Source: CALLMJ01 sp964493765 (GTDB taxonomy: Bacteria; Bacteroidota; Bacteroidia; J057; CALLMJ01). From it: DNA of 17,303 bases. Below the pieces are notes generated by a model that was given only the letters and a program-made list of their open reading frames with translations, was not told where the DNA came from and ran no database searches. This document shows, piece by piece, positions 13,542 to 17,303 of the stretch. Location of the stretch: the NCBI GenBank assembly GCA_964493765.1, contig CAZBPK010000107.1:1-17303 (forward strand), given 5' to 3'. Both the position numbers and the translations under genes were made by a program. How positions within the stretch are numbered: position 1 is the stretch's first letter; each line of letters starts with the position of its first letter.

Positions 13542-14120
13542 TTAATTCAATCTATTTAGATCGCTTTGTAAAGCAGGATTTTCATAAAGACCTAACTTTT
13601 GAGCAATTTCTTTGATGGTATTTTTTTCAATTTCTGACATATTCTTCACCGAAGCTGTTAAATCCTCATGACCATCAATAATATCAGAATGAGTATGATC
13701 ATTTAAAACCAACTGAATTGCTGTAACGGGATTATGATGATGAGAATTCGCTACTGATTCCATCATTATTAATATAAGTCTTTGTTTTTCAGTATCTTGT
13801 GAAATATACTCTTTTAAAACTTGCAAAAGTTTATCTTTCCAATGGTCAAAGTCATTTAAAAAATAGTTAAATTCATTTGAATCGTCTTGGGATTCAGTTT
13901 CTAAGGGTAATTCATCACCATTGGAATACATTTTTAGGATTTCTTCAGTAATAGTAGAAATTTCAGGGGCGGCTAAATGCCCATCTGCTTTTGCTACCAT
14001 AAACATAGGTGCAGACAAAACTAAAGCTTCAAACTCCTCTATAGCGATATAATGATCTAAATGTTTTGAGGAATACTCTTTGTAAACTTGTTGAAAAGAT
14101 GAAAATTCTCTTAATTCCAT
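13542..14120 (-). CDS. Helical 192-aa protein, possibly TerB-like
   Basis: No firm family match. The protein is all-helical in appearance, acidic and without a signal peptide. Two segments recall the TerB/DjlA metal-binding helical fold: MFMVAKADGHLAAPEISTI (residues about 39-57; compare the 'ADGxxxxxE' pattern of that family) and a later MSEIEKNTIKEIAQKLGLYENP (about 161-182). A histidine cluster NSHHHNP lies at about 125-131, with HTHSDIIDGHED shortly after, so metal binding is plausible (inference). It has its own strong promoter, a leader containing two 15-bp tandem repeats and a terminator, so it looks like a single-gene unit. It could instead be an unrelated helical protein. Confidence 0.7.
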   Translation of the reverse strand: MELREFSSFQQVYKEYSSKHLDHYIAIEEFEALVLSAPMFMVAKADGHLAAPEISTITEEILKMYSNGDELPLETESQDDSNEFNYFLNDFDHWKDKLLQVLKEYISQDTEKQRLILIMMESVANSHHHNPVTAIQLVLNDHTHSDIIDGHEDLTASVKNMSEIEKNTIKEIAQKLGLYENPALQSDLNRLN

Positions 14121-14124
14121 GTCT

Positions 14125-14154
14125 TGATTTGATTTTGATTGATTTGATTTTGAT
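14125..14154 (-). repeat. Two perfect 15-bp tandem repeats in the leader of the 192-aa gene
   Basis: On the plus strand TGATTTGATTTTGAT occurs twice head to tail (14125-14139, 14140-14154). The repeats end four bases before the ATG and lie downstream of the predicted promoter, so both should be in the 5' untranslated leader. Confidence 0.7.
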
Positions 14155-14158
14155 TGTT

Positions 14159-14191
14159 CAAAGATATAACTAATTATAATATAAAAGCAAA
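14159..14191 (-). promoter_or_regulatory. Promoter of the 192-aa gene
   Basis: Minus-strand TTTG (14191-14188), a 21-base spacer and TATCTTTG (14166-14159) fully match the Bacteroidota promoter. The start of transcription should be near 14152, giving a leader of about 30 bases. Confidence 0.65.
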
Positions 14192-14198
14192 TTAATTT

Positions 14199-15107
14199 TT
14201 AAATTCTTTTGAGCACCCAAAGTTCTAACCATTTTTTTCCAAAGTTAACAATTAAAACACCAATAATAATCAGCATCCCTCCTATTAATTGAATAAAAGT
14301 AGGATTTTCACCAAAAAATGGAGCGGTAAGAATCGCAAATAAAGGAATAAAATTCACAAATACAGCACCGACTTCAGGACTTACACTTTTTAATGCTTTG
14401 TTCCATAGGATAGAACCAAAAACAGAACCACCAAAGGCAATGGAGAGCAGCAATATCAATTGATAATTATTCATTTCAGCAAAGCTTAGAGCATTGGTAT
14501 CATAATAGAAAACTAAACCAAAAAAAGGTAAGGATAATAAAGTAATCATAGTTGAGATTAATAATGCTGATATATTTGGAAACCAACGTTTTACAAATAT
14601 ATTATAAAACACAAAAGTAGAGGTAACGAGCAACATTAACAAATCACCTGAAGAAAATTTTAAATTTTTGATAATTTCAAAATCCCACTTAGAAATAATC
14701 GTAAAAACTCCTAATAAACTAATCATCATACCAATAATTTGAAATTTAGAAATACCTTTATGAAATGCAATAAACATTATAAAAGTAGTAATCACAGGAT
14801 TAAAAGCAACAATTAAAGAGGCATTGACAGCTGTTGTGTATTGCATAGCTACATAAAATAAGTTGTTATACATAAAAATACCCACAAAGGAAAGGATAAA
14901 AAAATATTGAATATTTTGAACAATAAAATTCCAATTCCATTTTTCATAGAGGGAAAAAATGGTCATTAAACCAATAGTAGAAAATAAAAATCTATAAAAT
15001 GATATAGAATTAGGGGATATTACTTTTAAGGCTAATTTACCAAAGTGAAAATTTAAACCCCAAAAAAGTGTAGCTAAAAAGAAATAAAAAAAGGTTTTTA
15101 AATTCAT
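14199..15107 (-). CDS. EamA (DMT superfamily) transporter
   Basis: A 302-residue membrane protein with about ten hydrophobic helices in two related halves, the EamA/RhaT-type layout. The first half starts FFYFFLATLFWGLNFHFGKLAL with the typical SPNSISFYRFLFSTIG and later TTAVNASLIVAFNPVITTF. The second half repeats this with SVSPEVGAVFVNFIPLFAI and GENPTFIQLIGGMLIIIGV. It should lie in the inner membrane and export a metabolite or amino acid; the substrate cannot be predicted. Length and topology are normal. It is transcribed alone: 91 bases separate its start-codon end from the next gene's promoter region upstream, and a TAATTTTG box lies 19 bases before the ATG. Confidence 0.92.
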   Translation of the reverse strand: MNLKTFFYFFLATLFWGLNFHFGKLALKVISPNSISFYRFLFSTIGLMTIFSLYEKWNWNFIVQNIQYFFILSFVGIFMYNNLFYVAMQYTTAVNASLIVAFNPVITTFIMFIAFHKGISKFQIIGMMISLLGVFTIISKWDFEIIKNLKFSSGDLLMLLVTSTFVFYNIFVKRWFPNISALLISTMITLLSLPFFGLVFYYDTNALSFAEMNNYQLILLLSIAFGGSVFGSILWNKALKSVSPEVGAVFVNFIPLFAILTAPFFGENPTFIQLIGGMLIIIGVLIVNFGKKWLELWVLKRI

Positions 15108-15126
15108 TAAGAACCAAAATAAAATA

Positions 15127-15134
15127 CAAAATTA
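15127..15134 (-). promoter_or_regulatory. Putative -7 promoter box for the EamA transporter
   Basis: Minus-strand TAATTTTG matches TAnnTTTG, 19 bases before the ATG. The upstream box is not clear. Confidence 0.45.
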
Positions 15135-15161
15135 AAACAAGTTTTGGAGACTTATAAAACA

Positions 15162-15656
15162 TTAAATTTTTTTATATATTTTTTCGTATTCTTTTTGGAG
15201 TGAAATATCAATAATTTTCCATTCCACTTGATGAGTTATAATGTTTTTATCATAAAAAATTTCCACATTTTTACCTTTCCATTGATACCTTGGGGCAAAT
15301 CCAATTTGCTTTCCTTCTCCAAACATTAAATTTAACCAACCTAATAGTAAATCTGCTTGATCGGCGTTTTCTTTAGTTTTAATGACTATTGAGTGCAATT
15401 TCTTTTCGTAAAAAAAGTAACGAACTTGTTCAATAGAAATTCCTTCAAAATTTTTTATTTCTTGATTATGAGTATATACTTGTAGGTAATTTTGAGTTTT
15501 TAAAAATTTTAAATTAGCAATGTTATCAATTGGTGATTTAAGGAAAATTTTATTCCATTCAAAATTATCGTCTAAATTGGGTTGGGAAAAAACGAAAAAA
15601 AAATTATGACTTAAAAAAATTAGACCAAATATCAGGATTTTTTTTATAAAAAACAT
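15162..15656 (-). CDS. Small secreted protein of unknown function
   Basis: A 164-residue protein with a clear signal peptide: MFFIKK, a long hydrophobic core and VFSQ at residues 22-25. The mature part is alpha/beta, rich in aromatic and basic residues, with YFFYEKKLHSIVIKT and RYQWKGKNVEIFYD strands. No Cys in the mature part and no recognised domain. Met1 is the only methionine upstream of the mature domain, and the signal peptide requires it. The start therefore lies 53 bases inside the upstream TPR gene, in another frame, suggesting translational coupling. It may assist the TPR membrane protein in the periplasm (inference from gene order only). Confidence 0.75.
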   Translation of the reverse strand: MFFIKKILIFGLIFLSHNFFFVFSQPNLDDNFEWNKIFLKSPIDNIANLKFLKTQNYLQVYTHNQEIKNFEGISIEQVRYFFYEKKLHSIVIKTKENADQADLLLGWLNLMFGEGKQIGFAPRYQWKGKNVEIFYDKNIITHQVEWKIIDISLQKEYEKIYKKI

Positions 15657-16803
15657 AAACTAATAAAGCTAAAATAAGATTAATCAAAACAGAGATAACA
15701 CAAAAAATAATCCAAAGATTTAAAGTATCATTATCATTTTCAAAATATTTTCCATTTTGAAGAATTCTGAGTTTATAATCATAATCAGAGTTAAGCATTT
15801 TAAATTTAGAATGAAACATAGTGTCTTTTGCAGCTATATTCTCTTTATAATAAATCACAGACTTTTCAAAATTTTTTAAATTTTCATAGGATTCTGCAAG
15901 AACCTTGGATAACTCACTCAGAAGTTCAAATCTTTCATTTTCTTTGACTTCTTGGTAATACTGGCTAGCAATATTTATTGCGTTTTGATATTTTTTTTGC
16001 AAAAATAAAACTTGAGCGATATTACTGTTTGTATTGATTATTCCATAGCGATTATTAATAATTTCATAATAATAAATAGATTCATCAAACAATTTAAGAG
16101 CTTGGTCATAATTCTTCTTCGCTTTATAATAAAGACCAATGTTATTTAAGGTGTAAGCAATTCCCAAAGTATCATGAGATTTTTTTGCTTGTTCATTAGC
16201 AAGATTGTAGAAATAAAATGCACTATCGTAATTATGTAGATAATAATAGGTATTTCCTAATTCACTAAATAAAGCGGTTTTGTTGTTATCTGCTCTAAGT
16301 TCTAAAGATTTTAATAAATACTCTTTTGCAATATCAAATTTTTTTAATTTTGAATAAAATCCTCCTAAGTATCCATTTACACTGGTTATATCCTCTGAGA
16401 GCCCATGTTTTTCCCCTAAATATTTTATTTTTTCATTATATACTAAAGCAGAATCATACATTTCTAAATCAATAAAAAACTCAAAAAGGCTTTTGTAAGA
16501 TTTAAGTTTTTTTTGAACATTATTGAGCTCAGTTGAAAGTTTTTCTAATTCTTTTAAGGCTAAATAAGAATTTTGTTTATTTCCTTTTCTACTGTAAATA
16601 AGTATTTTCAAATCTTCTACCTCTAATAAACCATTTCTATTTCCTGACATCAAAAATAATTTTTGAGACATTTCTAAATACTCAAGGGCTTTATCAGGGT
16701 TACTTGCAGATGCCCGTGCTTTTTGTAAAAGCTCGTATGCTTCATTTTGACAATAGGAATGAAAAGGAAATAGTATAATTAGCAAAAATAGTAGAAAGTT
16801 CAT
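15604..16803 (-). CDS. TPR-repeat protein with single C-terminal membrane helix
   Basis: A 399-residue protein. Residues 1-18 are a signal peptide ending YCQ. Residues about 25-340 contain successive tetratricopeptide repeats, the clearest being ELGNTYYYLHNYDSAFYFYN, LNNIGLYYKAKKNYDQALKLF and SNIAQVLFLQKKYQNAINIA. Residues about 361-385 are a membrane helix (LWIIFCVISVLINLILALLV), and only some 14 residues follow (KKNPDIWSNFFKS). In Bacteroidota the same architecture usually continues into a coiled coil and a histidine kinase or LuxR-type DNA-binding domain; none is present here. The periplasmic TPR array presumably binds a protein partner. TATATTTG ends only four bases before its ATG. Its 3' end overlaps the secreted-protein gene by 53 bases. 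Confidence 0.85.
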   Translation of the reverse strand: MNFLLFLLIILFPFHSYCQNEAYELLQKARASASNPDKALEYLEMSQKLFLMSGNRNGLLEVEDLKILIYSRKGNKQNSYLALKELEKLSTELNNVQKKLKSYKSLFEFFIDLEMYDSALVYNEKIKYLGEKHGLSEDITSVNGYLGGFYSKLKKFDIAKEYLLKSLELRADNNKTALFSELGNTYYYLHNYDSAFYFYNLANEQAKKSHDTLGIAYTLNNIGLYYKAKKNYDQALKLFDESIYYYEIINNRYGIINTNSNIAQVLFLQKKYQNAINIASQYYQEVKENERFELLSELSKVLAESYENLKNFEKSVIYYKENIAAKDTMFHSKFKMLNSDYDYKLRILQNGKYFENDNDTLNLWIIFCVISVLINLILALLVYVFYKKNPDIWSNFFKS

Positions 16804-16807
16804 GAAG

Positions 16808-16815
16808 CAAATATA
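16808..16815 (-). promoter_or_regulatory. Putative -7 promoter box for the TPR gene
   Basis: Minus-strand TATATTTG matches TAnnTTTG and is only four bases from the ATG at 16803, as at cutA. The upstream TTG box is not evident, which lowers confidence. Confidence 0.45.
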
Positions 16816-16841
16816 TATAAAGTTTTTATCATAAAAAATTT

Positions 16842-16873
16842 TTTGTTGTTTTTTTATTTTTTGTATAATTTTG
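16842..16873 (+). promoter_or_regulatory. Promoter of the omega-amidase gene
   Basis: TTTG at 16842-16845, a 20-base spacer and TAATTTTG at 16866-16873 fully match the Bacteroidota promoter. The in-frame TTG at 16871 is the end of the -7 box, which argues against its being the start codon. Confidence 0.65.
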
Positions 16874-16885
16874 AATAATAATTTA

Positions 16886-17284
16886 GTGAAAGTGGATTTA
16901 AAAATTGCGACCTTTCAAATGGACATTTTTTGGCATGAACCTGTTAAAAATTTTGAGAAAATTCAAACCGAGTTACTCAAACAAAAATATGAATTTGATG
17001 TGTTTGTTCTTCCAGAAATGTTTACAACTGGATTTACTAAAGAAAATCATTTATTTCAAAATCAAAACGAAAGAACTCTAATGATCTTACAAGCTTGGTC
17101 TAAAAAGTTTAATGCATTATTTATGGGTTCTGTAATTTATTTTGAAAACGGTTACTATTTTAATAGGTTATATTCAGTGTATCCTGATGGACAAATTTTC
17201 TATTATGATAAACGACATTTATTTACAATCGCTAAAGAACATGATTATTATCAACCCGGAGAAAACAAAATCATTCTAGAATAG
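16886..17284 (+). CDS. Nitrilase-superfamily omega-amidase (YafV-like), interrupted by an in-frame stop
   Basis: N-terminal half of a carbon-nitrogen hydrolase of the omega-amidase type (deaminated glutamine/methionine repair, about 255 residues). LKIATFQMDIFW opens the domain. FVLPEMFTTGF carries the catalytic Glu (codon at 17015) and YYDKRHLF the catalytic Lys (codon at 17210). The catalytic Cys should follow in an ICYDLRFP-like segment. Instead the frame meets TAG at 17282-17284, directly followed in the same frame by K-G-W-R-I-L, the sequence expected at this point after a Tyr (Y-KGWRIL). The stop therefore replaces one codon and the reading frame continues to the window edge at 17303. 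Start uncertain: GTG at 16886 or 16892, both just downstream of the promoter. Nonsense mutation, sequence error at an edge, or recoding are all possible. Confidence 0.8.
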   Translation: MKVDLKIATFQMDIFWHEPVKNFEKIQTELLKQKYEFDVFVLPEMFTTGFTKENHLFQNQNERTLMILQAWSKKFNALFMGSVIYFENGYYFNRLYSVYPDGQIFYYDKRHLFTIAKEHDYYQPGENKIILE

Positions 17285-17303
17285 AAAGGTTGGAGGATTC
17301 TTC

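Noticed and set aside
16871..16885. TTG at 16871 as start of the omega-amidase
   Set aside because: The TTG is part of the TAATTTTG -7 box; a GTG at 16886 or 16892 fits the family N-terminus.
1..17303. Defence island, prophage, secondary-metabolite cluster or tRNA genes
   Set aside because: No hallmark proteins or cloverleaf-like sequences were found on either strand; the gene content is housekeeping and envelope-related.

Overview
The window is AT-rich (roughly 30% GC) and looks like chromosomal DNA of a Bacteroidota bacterium (phylum-level inference). Several gene starts are preceded by the phylum's -7 promoter box TAnnTTTG, sometimes with a TTG/TTTG box 17-23 bases upstream. Shine-Dalgarno sequences are not evident, and the protein families are typical of the phylum: an S9 peptidase with a secretory signal, a DUF4249-like lipoprotein, 'LSSC' lipoboxes, a very large outer-membrane-type beta protein and a TPR protein with one late membrane helix. 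No transposase, integrase, phage, CRISPR, rRNA or tRNA gene was seen.

Layout. Bases 45-2687 (minus) encode an S9 peptidase with an extra C-terminal beta-rich domain. A 529-base intergenic stretch follows, holding the first GC-rich repeat and an imperfect palindrome built of TTAACCA/TGGTTAA boxes. Then come four plus-strand genes: a DUF4249-like lipoprotein (3217), a degenerate acyl-CoA synthetase homologue without its ATP-binding loop (4313), an Asn/Asp-rich membrane protein (5574) and a CDGSH iron-sulfur protein (5869). Converging on these is a minus-strand pair: a Rieske lipoprotein (6091-6459) behind a 582-residue membrane-anchored protein (6465-8213). CutA1 (8450) and a 1146-residue outer-membrane-type protein (8958) follow on plus. 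The rest is minus strand: pirin, a TerB-like helical protein, an EamA transporter, a small secreted protein and a TPR protein that overlaps it by 53 bases. The window ends in a divergent omega-amidase gene interrupted by an in-frame stop.

Functionally this is mostly a housekeeping and envelope region rather than one pathway. Probable transcription units are DUF4249-like lipoprotein + acyl-CoA-synthetase-like gene (1-base gap), Asn/Asp-rich protein + CDGSH, 582-aa protein + Rieske lipoprotein, and TPR protein + secreted protein.

The most distinctive item is a dispersed element of 119-136 bp in three copies (2811-2943, 8805-8940, 13360-13478). It is about 56% GC in an otherwise AT-rich landscape. 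All copies share short GCGTG/CACGC ends and a multi-hairpin fold whose stems change in compensating ways between copies, keep tandem G.A mismatches and carry GAA triloops. This points to selection for a folded nucleic acid, either RNA or single-stranded DNA.
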